Source of the DNA: Variovorax sp037204085 | GTDB lineage: Bacteria; Pseudomonadota; Gammaproteobacteria; Burkholderiales; Burkholderiaceae_C | Direction of reading: 5' to 3' | Length of the DNA: 64,000 nucleotides | NCBI RefSeq assembly: GCF_037204085.1 | Contig: NZ_JBBCBW010000015.1 | Coordinates: forward strand, 1-64,000 | In this document: positions 1-8,096 of the stretch, one piece after another | How positions within the stretch are numbered: the first letter of the stretch is position 1 | Layout of the letters: every line of letters starts with the position of its first letter | Notes under the pieces: model-generated | Told to the model about the DNA's origin: nothing | The model's database searches: none | Seen by the model: only the letters and a program-made list of their open reading frames with translations | Translations under genes and position numbers: made by a program

Positions 1-89
1 AAATAAAGGAGGAGGGGCGCAGCCCCGGGGGACATTCGCGGAGGGGAGTACCCGGTGGCCTTTGCACACGCCCTGAAGGAAAAACACAA

Positions 90-980
90 ATGACCCAACG
101 CATAGGAGAACAACGCAGCCCAGGCTTCTGGCCCCTCGCAATCGTGTTCGCCCTCTTCGTGCTGTTCCTCTACGGTCCGATGATCACGATCTTCATCCTG
201 AGCTTCCAGGGCCCCGAAGGCGGCCTCACCTTTCCGCTGCGCGGCGTCTCGCTGCACTGGTTCTACAAACTGGCCGAGGGCCTGGGCACCGTCGACATCG
301 GCGCCGCGTTCAGGCGCTCGCTCGCACTGGGCGCGGTGGTGATGGCGTTCACCGTGGTGCTCTCGGTGCTGGCCGGACTCGCGTTCCGCAAGAAGCTCGC
401 CGGCAGCAACGCCCTCTTCTTCGTGACGGTGGCGAGCCTCATCATGCCGTCGATCATCATTTCGCTCGGCATCGGCCTGCAGTTCCGGCTTATCGACACC
501 GGCGTGAAGAGCCTGCTCGAGGCCATGGACGCCACCACCCTGCTCGAAGGCTACGGCACCGCGCTCGGCCTGTTCAGTTCAGCGCTTGGGGCCCATCTGA
601 CCTGGACCCTGCCCTTCGGCCTGCTCATCATGTTCGCGGTGTTCAACCGCTTCAACCCCGCCTACGAAGAAGCCGCGCGCGACCTTGGCGCCACGCCGTG
701 GCAGACTTTCCGCCACGTGGTGTTGCCGCTCATCGGCCCTTCCATTGTCGGCATCGGCATGTTCGGCTTCACCCTGTCGTGGGACGAGATTGCCCGCACC
801 TCCCAGGCCATCGGCGACGTCAACACGCTACCGCTCGAGCTGCAGGGCCTGACATCGACCGTCACGACGCCGTCGATCTATGCGCTGGGGACGGTGACCA
901 CCGTTGTGTCCCTGCTGGTCATGGCTTTGGCGCTGGGTGCGGCGGCGCTGCTGCGCCGGCGTGCCGTTCGGCCGCGTTGA
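90..980 (+). CDS. ABC transporter permease, spermidine/putrescine (PotC) type
   Basis: Inner-membrane permease of an ABC importer of the polyamine/iron type. The 296-residue product has an N-terminal membrane segment at about residues 14-38, several further hydrophobic helices, and the cytoplasmic EAA loop (EEAARDLGATPWQTF, from about residue 192) that docks onto the ATPase. The start is supported by AAGGA nine bases upstream. PotC proteins usually run 260-300 residues, so the gene is complete. The partner permease, ATPase and binding protein would lie to the left of the window, since nothing else of the system is seen here. The substrate cannot be told from sequence; polyamine is a family-based guess. 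Confidence 0.9.
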   Translation: MTQRIGEQRSPGFWPLAIVFALFVLFLYGPMITIFILSFQGPEGGLTFPLRGVSLHWFYKLAEGLGTVDIGAAFRRSLALGAVVMAFTVVLSVLAGLAFRKKLAGSNALFFVTVASLIMPSIIISLGIGLQFRLIDTGVKSLLEAMDATTLLEGYGTALGLFSSALGAHLTWTLPFGLLIMFAVFNRFNPAYEEAARDLGATPWQTFRHVVLPLIGPSIVGIGMFGFTLSWDEIARTSQAIGDVNTLPLELQGLTSTVTTPSIYALGTVTTVVSLLVMALALGAAALLRRRAVRPR

Positions 981-1085
981 TGCGGAAGCCCCGCCGCGCC
1001 TAGCCCGTTCGGTCGACGTGAGAGTTTTCCTACAGCCGCCTAAAATCGCGCTCCAACAAAAGCGCAAACAATGAGAGAGGCGGGA

Positions 1086-2216
1086 ATGCTCGACATCGAC
1101 AAACTCAACGAATTCACTCAGAACCACGGCGAACTGCGCCGCGGCCGAGGCCTGGTGACAGGAACCATCGCGCTGAGTCTGGCCATCCTGTGCTTTCTCG
1201 GCGTGCTGGCGTTCCACTTTCCGCAGTACCTCACGACGCCCGAGTTGCGCCGGAGCTACAACGTCGACGTGATGCGCTTCATTCTGCTGGCGGCCATGGT
1301 CATCTCGGGCGGGCTGGCGCTGGTCAACATCATCTTCAACCGCTCTCGCTGGCTCTCTTCGGCCGCGTTTTTGCTGGTGGCCGCGGCGGCACTGCTGGGC
1401 GGGCACAAGGTGCCGGTGAACGACTTTGCCGACAACACACCCTACATCGGCCTCGACTGGTTCATTCTCGACCTGCTGGGCTCGTCGCTGATCTTCATCT
1501 TCATCGAGAAGCTGTTCGCGCTGCGCAAGGACCAGCCGGTGTTTCGCGCCGAGTGGCAAACCGACTTTCACCACTTTGTGGTGAACCACATGATCGTGGG
1601 CTTCGTGCTGCTGGCCACCAACCTGATGGTGCACAAGTTCTTCGGCTGGGCGGCCAACGACGGCATTCGCGGCTGGGTGGGCAACCTGCCGTTCTGGGCC
1701 GGGCTGCTGCTGATCATTCTGGTAGCCGACCTGGTGCAGTACTGGACCCACCGCGCCTACCACGAGGTGCCGGTGCTCTGGCGCCTGCATGCGGTGCACC
1801 ACAGCGTGAAAAGCATGGACTGGATGGCCGGCTCGCGCCAGCACATTCTCGAGCTGCTGATCACGCGCACGCTGGTGCTTGCGCCGATCTACGTGTTCGG
1901 CTTTTCGAAGGAAGTGATCGACGCGTACATCGTGGTGGTGGGCTTCCAGGCGGTGTTCAACCACTGCAACGTGAGCGTTCGGCTCGGCCCGCTGCGCTAC
2001 ATCATCGTGACGCCCAACTTCCATCACTGGCACCACAGCCAGGACGTTGAGGCGCTCGACAAGAACTATTCGGCGCACTACGCCTTTCTTGACTACATCT
2101 TCGGCACCGCGGTGAAGAGCACCAAGCTATGGCCCGAGAAATACGGCGTGCTCGGCGACTACGTGCCCAACGGCTTCTTCAAGCAACTGAAGTTCCCATT
2201 CGTCTGGAAGGGATGA
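1086..2216 (+). CDS. Sterol desaturase / fatty acid hydroxylase superfamily membrane protein
   Basis: Integral-membrane di-iron oxygenase of the fatty-acid-hydroxylase superfamily. The three His boxes that hold the iron pair are all present: HRAYH (222-226), HAVHH (235-239) and HHWHH (313-317), with hydrophobic helices before and between them. The N-terminal half adds about 200 residues of extra membrane helices before the catalytic part. I chose the ATG at 1086 because GAGAGG lies just upstream; an in-frame ATG at 1071 has no good ribosome site. The stop overlaps the next start (ATGA), suggesting co-expression with the lipoprotein hydrolase. The substrate (lipid, sterol-like or carotenoid) is not evident. 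Confidence 0.9.
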   Translation: MLDIDKLNEFTQNHGELRRGRGLVTGTIALSLAILCFLGVLAFHFPQYLTTPELRRSYNVDVMRFILLAAMVISGGLALVNIIFNRSRWLSSAAFLLVAAAALLGGHKVPVNDFADNTPYIGLDWFILDLLGSSLIFIFIEKLFALRKDQPVFRAEWQTDFHHFVVNHMIVGFVLLATNLMVHKFFGWAANDGIRGWVGNLPFWAGLLLIILVADLVQYWTHRAYHEVPVLWRLHAVHHSVKSMDWMAGSRQHILELLITRTLVLAPIYVFGFSKEVIDAYIVVVGFQAVFNHCNVSVRLGPLRYIIVTPNFHHWHHSQDVEALDKNYSAHYAFLDYIFGTAVKSTKLWPEKYGVLGDYVPNGFFKQLKFPFVWKG

Positions 2217-2992
2217 TGCGTACCGCCCTTCTCATGGCGGCGGCCACCGCCGCGCTGCTGCTTACGGCGTGCGCCACGCGAGTCGACCTGCCCTCCAAGG
2301 ACACCGGGTTGCGCCTGCGCGTGCAAAGCTCGGTCATTGCGCCCGGCAACGGGGGCGAGCTCATTGCCGCCGATGCGCTGCAGCCGGGTGACATCCTGCT
2401 GACCTCGATCGCCACGGTCAATTCCTTCGGCATTCGCCTTGGCACCTTCTCGCCGGTGAGCCATGCGGTGCTGTACCTGGGCGACGGACTGATTGCCGAA
2501 GCCGTGGGCACCGGTGTGCGCGCACGGCGGGTGGCTGATGTGGTGGACGAAGAACAGATGGTCGTCGCCTTTCGCGTGCCCGGGCTCGATGCCGCGGGGG
2601 TCGAAAAGCTACGCGCCTGGGCCAATTCGCAGGTCGGCACCCGCTACAACACCACCGGCGTGCTGCTGAACGCGCCTTTCGTGCTGAACCGGCGCCTGTG
2701 CGAACTGCCGCTGATTCCTTCGGCCGTGAGCCACTACTGCATCAGCGGCATGGCCATGGTGCAGTTGGGCGCGAGCCGCGACGACCAGTTCTTCTGCTCG
2801 CAGTTCGTGCTCGAGGCCTATCGCCAGGCCGGCATACCGATTACCGACGCCGACCCGCGCTGGGTAAGCCCGGCCGACCTGCTGCACATGCGCGAAGGCG
2901 ATGTGCCCTCGATTGCCGCCACGCAGCCGCTGCGCTACGTCGGGCACCTGAAGTACAACGCGCCGCCGCTTCTTGCGGCAGATGGCCCCTGA
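2216..2992 (+). CDS. Lipoprotein, YiiX/YebB-like NlpC/P60-fold cysteine hydrolase
   Basis: Predicted outer-surface or periplasmic lipoprotein with a permuted NlpC/P60 (YiiX-like) papain fold. The first 19 residues form a lipoprotein signal ending in LLLTAC, with Cys19 as the lipidation site. Candidate catalytic residues are His83 in PVSHAVLYLG and Cys194 in FFCSQFVLEAY, in the His-first order expected of permuted members. GGAAGG lies before tandem ATG codons at 2213 and 2216; the second is better spaced. A longer frame opens at 2129 but runs inside the preceding gene. Substrate unknown: peptidoglycan stems or lipid amides are the usual candidates for the fold. Confidence 0.82.
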   Translation: MRTALLMAAATAALLLTACATRVDLPSKDTGLRLRVQSSVIAPGNGGELIAADALQPGDILLTSIATVNSFGIRLGTFSPVSHAVLYLGDGLIAEAVGTGVRARRVADVVDEEQMVVAFRVPGLDAAGVEKLRAWANSQVGTRYNTTGVLLNAPFVLNRRLCELPLIPSAVSHYCISGMAMVQLGASRDDQFFCSQFVLEAYRQAGIPITDADPRWVSPADLLHMREGDVPSIAATQPLRYVGHLKYNAPPLLAADGP

Positions 2993-3009
2993 CTCCCCTC
3001 GTTACCGGT

Positions 3010-4242
3010 TTGAGCACTCCTGTCCAGTTCGATGTCGTCGTGGTCGGCGCCGGTGCGGCCGGGCTGTTCTGCGCCGGGCTGGCGGGCCAGCGCGGGCTCA
3101 AGGTGCTGCTGGTCGACCACAGCGAGAAGGTCGGCGAAAAGATCCGCATCTCGGGCGGCGGCCGCGCCAACTTCACCAACCGCGACCTCGACGTGCGCGC
3201 CCCGCAGCGCCACTTCATCGGCGACAACCCGAATTTCTGCCGCTCGGCGCTCTCGCGCTATGCGCCGCAACAGTTCATCGACCTGGTGCAGAAGCACGGC
3301 ATCGCCTTTCACGAGAAGCACAAGGGGCAGCTGTTCTGCGACGGCTCTTCGCAGCAGATCGTCGACATGCTGCTGGCCGAATGCGATGCAGGCAACGTCA
3401 CGCGCTGGCAGCCCTGCAAGCTCGGAAAGATCACGTTTTCGGCGCATGAAGACGGCACGCCGGGGCCGGGTAGCTACCAAATAGATAGCAGCAAGGGCCT
3501 GATCGAAACGCCCAAGCTGGTAGTGGCCACCGGCGGCCTGTCGATTCCGCAGATCGGCGCCAGCGATTTCGGCTACCGCCTGGCCGAGCAGTTCGGCCTG
3601 CGCGTGGTCACGCCCCGCCCGGCCCTGGTGCCGCTGACCTTCGGCGGCGAAGCCTGGGCGCCGTATGCCGAACTGGCCGGGCTGGCGCTGCCGGTGCGCA
3701 TCGAAACCGGGGCCAAGAAGGAAAAGATGGCGTTCCTCGAAGACCTGCTGTTCACGCACCGCGGCCTTTCGGGCCCGGCCGTGCTGCAGATTTCGAGCTA
3801 CTGGAAGCCCGGAACCCCGCTGACGCTCGACTTTGCGCCCGGCGTGAACGTGGCCGAAGCCCTGGGCGAAGCCAAGCTCCGCTCGAAGAAGCGCATTGCC
3901 AACGAACTGGCGGCGTTGGTGCCATCCCGGCTGGCGGACGCCTGGGTGGGGCAAGACCCCGCCCTGCAGCGCCCGGTCAACGAGGCCGCCGACAAGGCCC
4001 TGGCCGCCTTGGCCGAGCGCATCGCCCGCTGGCAGATCACCCCCAGCGGCACCGAGGGCTACAAGAAGGCCGAGGTCACGGCGGGCGGGGTCGACACGCG
4101 CGATTTGTCGTCCCAAACGATGGAATCGAAGCAGCCGGGCCTTTATTTCATCGGCGAAGTGGTCGATGTGACCGGATGGTTGGGCGGATACAACTTTCAG
4201 TGGGCCTGGGCGAGCGCACATGCGTGTGCAACCGCGCTATAA
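3010..4242 (+). CDS. NAD(P)/FAD-dependent oxidoreductase, BaiN/HI0933 family
   Basis: Cytoplasmic flavoprotein of the HI0933/BaiN family. The N terminus carries a Rossmann dinucleotide site ([12 protein letters not shown]) followed by the family motif [16 protein letters not shown]; a second nucleotide motif [13 protein letters not shown] lies mid-protein, and the C-terminal [19 protein letters not shown] closes the FAD pocket. The most likely start is TTG at 3010, 18 bases after the previous stop; there is no ATG in frame close to the Rossmann strand. That gives 410 residues, normal for the family. A short AT-rich segment (3469-3496) sits in a loop region and looks foreign. The 3' end contains the rpsU promoter. 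Physiological substrate unknown. Confidence 0.88.
3469..3496. repeat. AT-rich palindromic insert inside the flavoprotein gene
   Basis: Starts with a perfect 10-bp palindrome (GGTAGCTACC, 3469-3478) and continues as AAATAGATAGCAGCAAGG, so that GCTA and TAGC can also pair across a short loop. It is clearly lower in GC than the surrounding codons and encodes a polar loop ([10 protein letters not shown]). It resembles the short intragenic TAGC-type repeats found in Comamonadaceae genomes, but that identification is from memory and not verified here. Confidence 0.4.
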
Positions 4243-4243
4243 T
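4238..4243 (+). promoter_or_regulatory. -10 element of the rpsU promoter
   Basis: A perfect TATAAT overlapping the TAA stop of the upstream flavoprotein gene, about 110 bases before the rpsU start. I see no convincing TTGACA at 17 bases upstream, so this may be a -10-dependent promoter. The position inside the neighbour's stop codon means rpsU is an independent transcription unit. Confidence 0.6.
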
Positions 4244-4249
4244 CGCGGG

Positions 4250-4351
4250 CTAACTTTGGCCTTCCCTCAACGGCCGCAAAAACTTTCAGTTGAGGAACCC
4301 CGGCTTGGGGCCTCGATCTCCCCGAGCCAAATTCAGTTCAACGATTCATCA
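4250..4351 (+). promoter_or_regulatory. Structured 5' leader of rpsU
   Basis: About 100 untranslated bases follow the TATAAT. They can form a 7-bp stem (CCTCAAC 4265-4271 with GTTGAGG 4289-4295), a CCCC/GGGG hairpin (4298-4310) and a weak CTCG/CGAG hairpin (4312-4326). There is no strong Shine-Dalgarno sequence directly before the rpsU ATG. A regulatory role is inference only. Confidence 0.3.
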
Positions 4352-4564
4352 ATGACCACCATCCGCGTTAAAGAAAACGAGCCTTTCGACGTCGCCCTGC
4401 GCCGCTTCAAGCGCACCATCGAAAAGCTCGGCCTGCTGACCGACCTGCGTGCCCGCGAGTTCTACGAAAAGCCGACCGCCGAGCGCAAGCGGAAGAAGGC
4501 AGCTGCCGTCAAGCGCCACTACAAGCGCGTGCGCAGCATGCAGCTCCCCAAGAAGCTGTACTGA
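4352..4564 (+). CDS. rpsU: 30S ribosomal protein bS21
   Basis: Seventy-residue basic protein starting [19 protein letters not shown] and ending in an Arg/Lys-rich tail, matching bS21 over its whole length. It binds near the platform of the small subunit at the anti-Shine-Dalgarno end of 16S rRNA and helps initiation. A longer open frame begins at 4220 but the conserved N terminus fixes the start at 4352. It has its own promoter, a long leader and a strong terminator immediately downstream, and is followed by yqeY, the usual neighbour in proteobacteria. Confidence 0.98.
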
Positions 4565-4629
4565 TGCCCGTTGGCAACAGGGTCGCCGGCCTTTGACGCA
4601 AGTCGGCCCAGCGACCCGATTGCTGCCTC

Positions 4630-4667
4630 AGCCGCGCCAGGGAAACCTGCCGCGGCTTTTGTTTTTT
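4630..4667 (+). terminator. Intrinsic terminator after rpsU
   Basis: A 12-bp stem with one mismatch (4630-4641 pairs with 4646-4657) around a GAAA tetraloop is followed by TTTTGTTTTTT. It lies between rpsU and yqeY, 8 bases before the yqeY ribosome-binding site, so yqeY expression depends on read-through or a promoter within this short gap. Confidence 0.85.
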
Positions 4668-4687
4668 CCGAACCAGGAGCCCCGAGC

Positions 4688-5137
4688 ATGAGCCTCAAGG
4701 AACAGATCACCGAAGACATGAAGACCGCGATGCGCGCCAAGGACTCGGAGCGCCTTGGCACCATCCGCCTTTTGATGGCCGCCCTGAAGCAGAAGGAAGT
4801 GGACGAGCGCGTGGAACTCGACGACGCCATGATCGTTGCCATCGTCGACAAGATGGTCAAGCAGCGCAAGGACTCGATCGCCGCCTTCACCACCGGCGGC
4901 CGCGCCGACCTGGCCGACAAGGAGTCGGCCGAGATCAAGGTGCTCGAGGTCTACCTGCCGCAGCGCATGAGCGCCGACGAAGTGGCCACCGAAGTGAAGG
5001 CCATCGTGGCCGAACTGGGCGCCAAGGGCCCCGGAGACATGGGCAAGGTGATGGGCGCGGTCAAGACCCGCCTTGCCGGCAAGGCCGACATGGGCCAGGT
5101 GAGCGCGGCGGTCAAGGCCGCCCTCGCAGGCGCCTGA
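4688..5137 (+). CDS. yqeY: GatB/YqeY domain-containing protein
   Basis: A 149-residue protein matching YqeY, which resembles the C-terminal tRNA-binding domain of GatB and is thought to act in tRNA or amidotransferase-linked metabolism, although its role is not established. The N terminus (MSLKEQITEDMKTAMRAKD) and the region KGPGDMGKVMGAVKTRLAGK near the end are typical. The start is supported by AGGAG nine bases upstream. It overlaps the NUDIX gene by a TGATG, so the two are translated together. Confidence 0.93.
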   Translation: MSLKEQITEDMKTAMRAKDSERLGTIRLLMAALKQKEVDERVELDDAMIVAIVDKMVKQRKDSIAAFTTGGRADLADKESAEIKVLEVYLPQRMSADEVATEVKAIVAELGAKGPGDMGKVMGAVKTRLAGKADMGQVSAAVKAALAGA

Positions 5138-5604
5138 TGAGCGACGGCGGCTGCGCCACCACCGTCCTGAAAGCCTGCGCCTGCCTCGTCGACGCACGGG
5201 GCCGGCTGCTGGTGTTTCGCCATCCCGGCGACGGGAACATGCAGTTGCCCAAGGGCACCATCGAGCCCGGCGAGTCGCCCGAGGTGGCGGTGCGCCGCGA
5301 ACTGCTCGAGGAATCGGGCATCGACCACGTCGGCGAGCTGCAATCGCTCGGCACGCTGCACCGCGACTGCGAGGCCGGCACCGAGGGCAACACGCTGCGC
5401 CATCCGCAGCTGTGGCACCTGTTCCTGATGCGCGCCGAAGCGCCGCTGCCCGAAACCTTCGACCACGTGGCCATGGGCAGCCCCGAGGAAGACGGCCTGG
5501 TGTTCTCGTTCAGCTGGCTGGCGCAGGGCGACGAGGTCGAGAACTTCACCCTGCCTTACCGGCAAGCCATCGAGCGCGTTCGCGAAGCCCTGCTCGCAGC
5601 CTGA
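5137..5604 (+). CDS. NUDIX hydrolase
   Basis: A 155-residue NUDIX-fold pyrophosphohydrolase. The full Nudix box, GX5EX7REUXEEXGU, is visible at residues 40-62, including the REXXEE metal ligands in VRRELLEESG. These enzymes cleave nucleoside diphosphates linked to another moiety; the specific substrate cannot be told. It starts inside the stop of yqeY. Dinucleotide polyphosphate hydrolases also lie near this length range, but the distinguishing residues are not obvious. Confidence 0.9.
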   Translation: MSDGGCATTVLKACACLVDARGRLLVFRHPGDGNMQLPKGTIEPGESPEVAVRRELLEESGIDHVGELQSLGTLHRDCEAGTEGNTLRHPQLWHLFLMRAEAPLPETFDHVAMGSPEEDGLVFSFSWLAQGDEVENFTLPYRQAIERVREALLAA

Positions 5605-5616
5605 GGTTCCGCTGCC

Positions 5617-5662
5617 GCAGCGGCGGCAATAGCTTCACCGCAGCGGCGGCAATAGCTTCACC
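5617..5662. repeat. Tandem 23-bp duplication at the end of the TauE gene
   Basis: Two identical head-to-tail copies of a 23-bp unit (5617-5639 and 5640-5662). The right copy contains the stop codon of the minus-strand permease gene; the left copy carries a second copy of the same end just outside. Identity of the copies suggests a recent slippage or duplication event. Confidence 0.85.
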
Positions 5663-6413
5663 CCAGCGCGCGCGCCACCATATAGAGCCCCAGCAGCGCC
5701 AGCCCGGCCAGAAAGCAGCGCCGGAACACCTCCACCGGCAGCCGCTTGCGCAGCCACGTGCCCAGCGCCATGCCGGCAATGGCGGGCAGCAGCATCGCAA
5801 TGGACCCGCCGAGCGCCGACACCGGATACTCCCCGTTGCCCATGAGCCCGATGGCGAGCACCACGGTCGACGTGGTGAATGAAATACCCATCGCCTGGAT
5901 GAGCGCATCGCGCTGGAACCCCAAGGCCTGCATATAAGGCACGGCCGGCATCGCGAACACGCCGGTCACCGCGGTGACCAAGCCTGTTGCCGCGCCCACG
6001 ACAGGGCCGAGCCAGCGCTCACGCCCCGGCGGCACATGCAGTTGCCGGCCCGTGAGCCCCCACAGCGCATAGGCCACCAGCGCCACCCCGAGCGCGACCG
6101 ACGCCCATGCGCCCCCGGGCACGCCAAGCCACAGCGCGCCGCCCAGCGTGCCCGCCACGATGCCGGCCTGCATGCCGCCGATGCGGCGCAGCACCGGCTT
6201 GAAAGTCGCGCGCGGCCCGGTCTGCCAAATATTGGTAACCAGCGACGGCACGATCAGCAAGGCGGCGGCCTGGGCCGGCGGCATCCAGAGCGCGAGCAGC
6301 GCCATTGCCACCGTCGGCAGGCCAAGCCCGATCACCCCCTTGACCGTGCCGGCCAGCAGAAACACAGCGGCGGCGGCAAGCCAGTGGCCAGCCAGTTGGT
6401 TCGATATTTCCAT
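5658..6413 (-). CDS. Sulfite exporter TauE/SafE family permease
   Basis: Polytopic membrane protein of about 250 residues with the two-repeat layout of the TauE/SafE (DUF81) family: motif VKGVIGLGLPTVAMALL in the first repeat and VTAVTGVFAMPAVPYMQ in the second, each before a run of helices. Members move sulfite, sulfoacetate or other small anions, usually outward. An in-frame ATG 12 codons further up (6449) is possible but adds a non-hydrophobic tail. The divergent LysR gene is the probable regulator. The stop lies inside a 23-bp tandem duplication. Confidence 0.87.
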   Translation of the reverse strand: MEISNQLAGHWLAAAAVFLLAGTVKGVIGLGLPTVAMALLALWMPPAQAAALLIVPSLVTNIWQTGPRATFKPVLRRIGGMQAGIVAGTLGGALWLGVPGGAWASVALGVALVAYALWGLTGRQLHVPPGRERWLGPVVGAATGLVTAVTGVFAMPAVPYMQALGFQRDALIQAMGISFTTSTVVLAIGLMGNGEYPVSALGGSIAMLLPAIAGMALGTWLRKRLPVEVFRRCFLAGLALLGLYMVARALG

Positions 6414-6470
6414 CGATGCCCAGTCTGCCGGCCGGGCCCGCGCCTGCAAATGCGGCTTTGGCGCAGCCGG

Positions 6471-6489
6471 CCTCAGGCACAGACTGAGG
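6471..6489. promoter_or_regulatory. Inverted repeat between tauE-like gene and lysR
   Basis: CCTCAG and CTGAGG arms separated by seven bases lie in the 102-bp divergent gap, 27 bases before the LysR start. The spacing does not fit the classical T-N11-A box exactly, so assignment as the regulator's site is tentative. Confidence 0.3.
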
Positions 6490-6515
6490 CTCCCGTGCTA
6501 CCTTGCGGGCTCACC

Positions 6516-7421
6516 ATGCGATTCGACCTCACAGACCTTCGGCTGTTTCTTCACGTTGTGGAGGCCGGCAGCCTCACCGCCGGCGCACAGCGTTCGCACA
6601 TGACGCTCGCTTCGGCGAGCCAGCGCGTGCGCGGCATGGAAGACGCGCTCGGCAGCCCGCTGCTCACACGGCACGCGCAGGGCGTGCGCCCCACCGAGGC
6701 GGGCCGCACGCTGCTGCACCATGCCCGCGTCGTGCTGCAACAGATGGAGCGCATGCGCGGCGAGCTTGGCGAATACGGCCAGGGCCTCAAGGGCCACGTG
6801 CGGTTCATGTGCGGCACCTCGGCGCTGAACGAGCACCTGCCCGAAGTGCTGAGCCGCTTTCTCGCGCAGCACCCGCGCATCTCGGTCGACCTGGAAGAGC
6901 GGCCGAGCCCCGACTCCGTCGAGGCGCTGCGCGCTGGCCTGTGCGACATCGGCATCGTTTCGGACGCGGTCGGCACCGAAGGCCTCGAGTGCCACCCCTT
7001 CCGCCGCGACGACCTCGTGCTCGTGATGCCGCGCGGGCATGCGCTGGCCGGACGGCGCCGCGTGCACCTGGCCGAAGTGGCCGACAGCGAATTCGTCGGC
7101 CTGACCGAGGACAGCGCGCTGCAGCGGCTGGTAACGCAGCATGCCCGCGCCATGGGCAAGCAGTTGGCCTACCGCGTGCGCGTGCGCAATTTCGAGGCGG
7201 TGTGCGGCATGGTCGAGCACGGCATTGGCGTGGGCATCGTGCCGCAGACAGCCGCCGTGCGCTGCGCCCGCTCGATGAAGATCGCGCGCGCCGGCCTGAG
7301 CGATGCGTGGGCCGAGCGCACGCTCATGGCTTGCGTACGCTCGTCGGAAGACCTGCCGCTCAATGCGCGGCGAATGCTCGAACACCTGCTGGCGCCGCCC
7401 GAGAAGGCGGCGGCGAAGTAG
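6516..7421 (+). CDS. LysR family transcriptional regulator
   Basis: A 301-residue regulator with the LysR winged helix-turn-helix in the first 65 residues (LRLFLHVVEAGSLTAGAQRS, then ASASQRVRGMEDALGSPLL) and a periplasmic-binding-protein-like effector domain after about residue 90. It is divergent from the TauE-type permease, the normal arrangement for LysR activators, so regulation of that permease is likely. The effector is unknown. The start was set by the conserved MRFDLTDLRLF N terminus; the open frame extends far upstream without homology. Confidence 0.92.
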   Translation: MRFDLTDLRLFLHVVEAGSLTAGAQRSHMTLASASQRVRGMEDALGSPLLTRHAQGVRPTEAGRTLLHHARVVLQQMERMRGELGEYGQGLKGHVRFMCGTSALNEHLPEVLSRFLAQHPRISVDLEERPSPDSVEALRAGLCDIGIVSDAVGTEGLECHPFRRDDLVLVMPRGHALAGRRRVHLAEVADSEFVGLTEDSALQRLVTQHARAMGKQLAYRVRVRNFEAVCGMVEHGIGVGIVPQTAAVRCARSMKIARAGLSDAWAERTLMACVRSSEDLPLNARRMLEHLLAPPEKAAAK

Positions 7422-7449
7422 GTAACCTGAATGCGAAGACGGCGGCGGC

Positions 7450-8001
7450 TCAGCGCGGCCGAAGTGCGAGCAGCTCTGCCATCTTCTGCAGTGCCGCTTC
7501 GGGTGTGGGAGCAATGTGGACCGAACAGGCCAGCATCAGGTTCAAAGGCTGGCCGAAATCTTCCACCGCAATGCCGCTGCCGGTCTCGCGCAGCACGCCG
7601 GCGGCATCGGGTGCGCACTGCAACGCAGAACGGGCGCGGTCCGCATAGCTGCCCGCAGGTACGCCGTAGGCCACGACGGGAATCCGCAGCGCCACTGCGG
7701 CGCCAACTTCGAACACCGTGCCTGAATCCGGCTCCAGGCCGCGAAAGCACGCGAGATTGGCCACTACGCCGTCGGCACCACGAAGGCGCTGCATGTTGGC
7801 CTCGTAGATTCGCGTCTCCGGCGCTTCGGCACTCTGCTCCTCGTTGCCGTCGGCTGGCAGCAAGGCCGAAAGGCCCAGTGCGTCGCACGCCGCTGCGAGC
7901 CGCACGAAGTGGTCTCTGGCATCGGGGCGGAAGACGTCCGGGCCGGCAAGGTAGATCCGCGGGCGCGCCGGGGGGGCGAGATATTTGTCCATGAAGGACA
8001 T
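7450..8001 (-). CDS. Nucleoside 2-deoxyribosyltransferase
   Basis: About 183 residues with the fold signature of nucleoside 2-deoxyribosyltransferases: an N-terminal YLAGPDVF strand-loop, then an ANMQRLRGADGVVANL stretch and a DSGTVFEVGAAVAL helix that carries the catalytic Glu. These cytoplasmic enzymes transfer deoxyribose between bases in nucleoside salvage; some members are nucleotide N-glycosidases. Either ATG 8001 or 7992 could be the start. It follows the GAF gene by 95 bases on the same strand and may be the last gene of the ggt operon. Confidence 0.85.
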   Translation of the reverse strand: MSFMDKYLAPPARPRIYLAGPDVFRPDARDHFVRLAAACDALGLSALLPADGNEEQSAEAPETRIYEANMQRLRGADGVVANLACFRGLEPDSGTVFEVGAAVALRIPVVAYGVPAGSYADRARSALQCAPDAAGVLRETGSGIAVEDFGQPLNLMLACSVHIAPTPEAALQKMAELLALRPR

Positions 8002-8096
8002 CTTAGATTTTTGCTGCCTGCCGTACCACGGCGACACACCATCGCGACTAAGGAACGGCCATGCCTCTCTGCCTGATCGAGCGCAACTTCGTTGAA

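Noticed and set aside
2..76. Possible 3' end of an upstream gene ending at TGA 74-76
   Set aside because: Only 24 codons with no recognisable C terminus; another frame has TAA at 4-6, so the true end of the preceding gene cannot be decided.
828..2078. 416-codon minus-strand frame opposite the fatty-acid-hydroxylase-type gene
   Set aside because: The plus strand carries the three conserved His boxes; the minus frame has no recognisable family.
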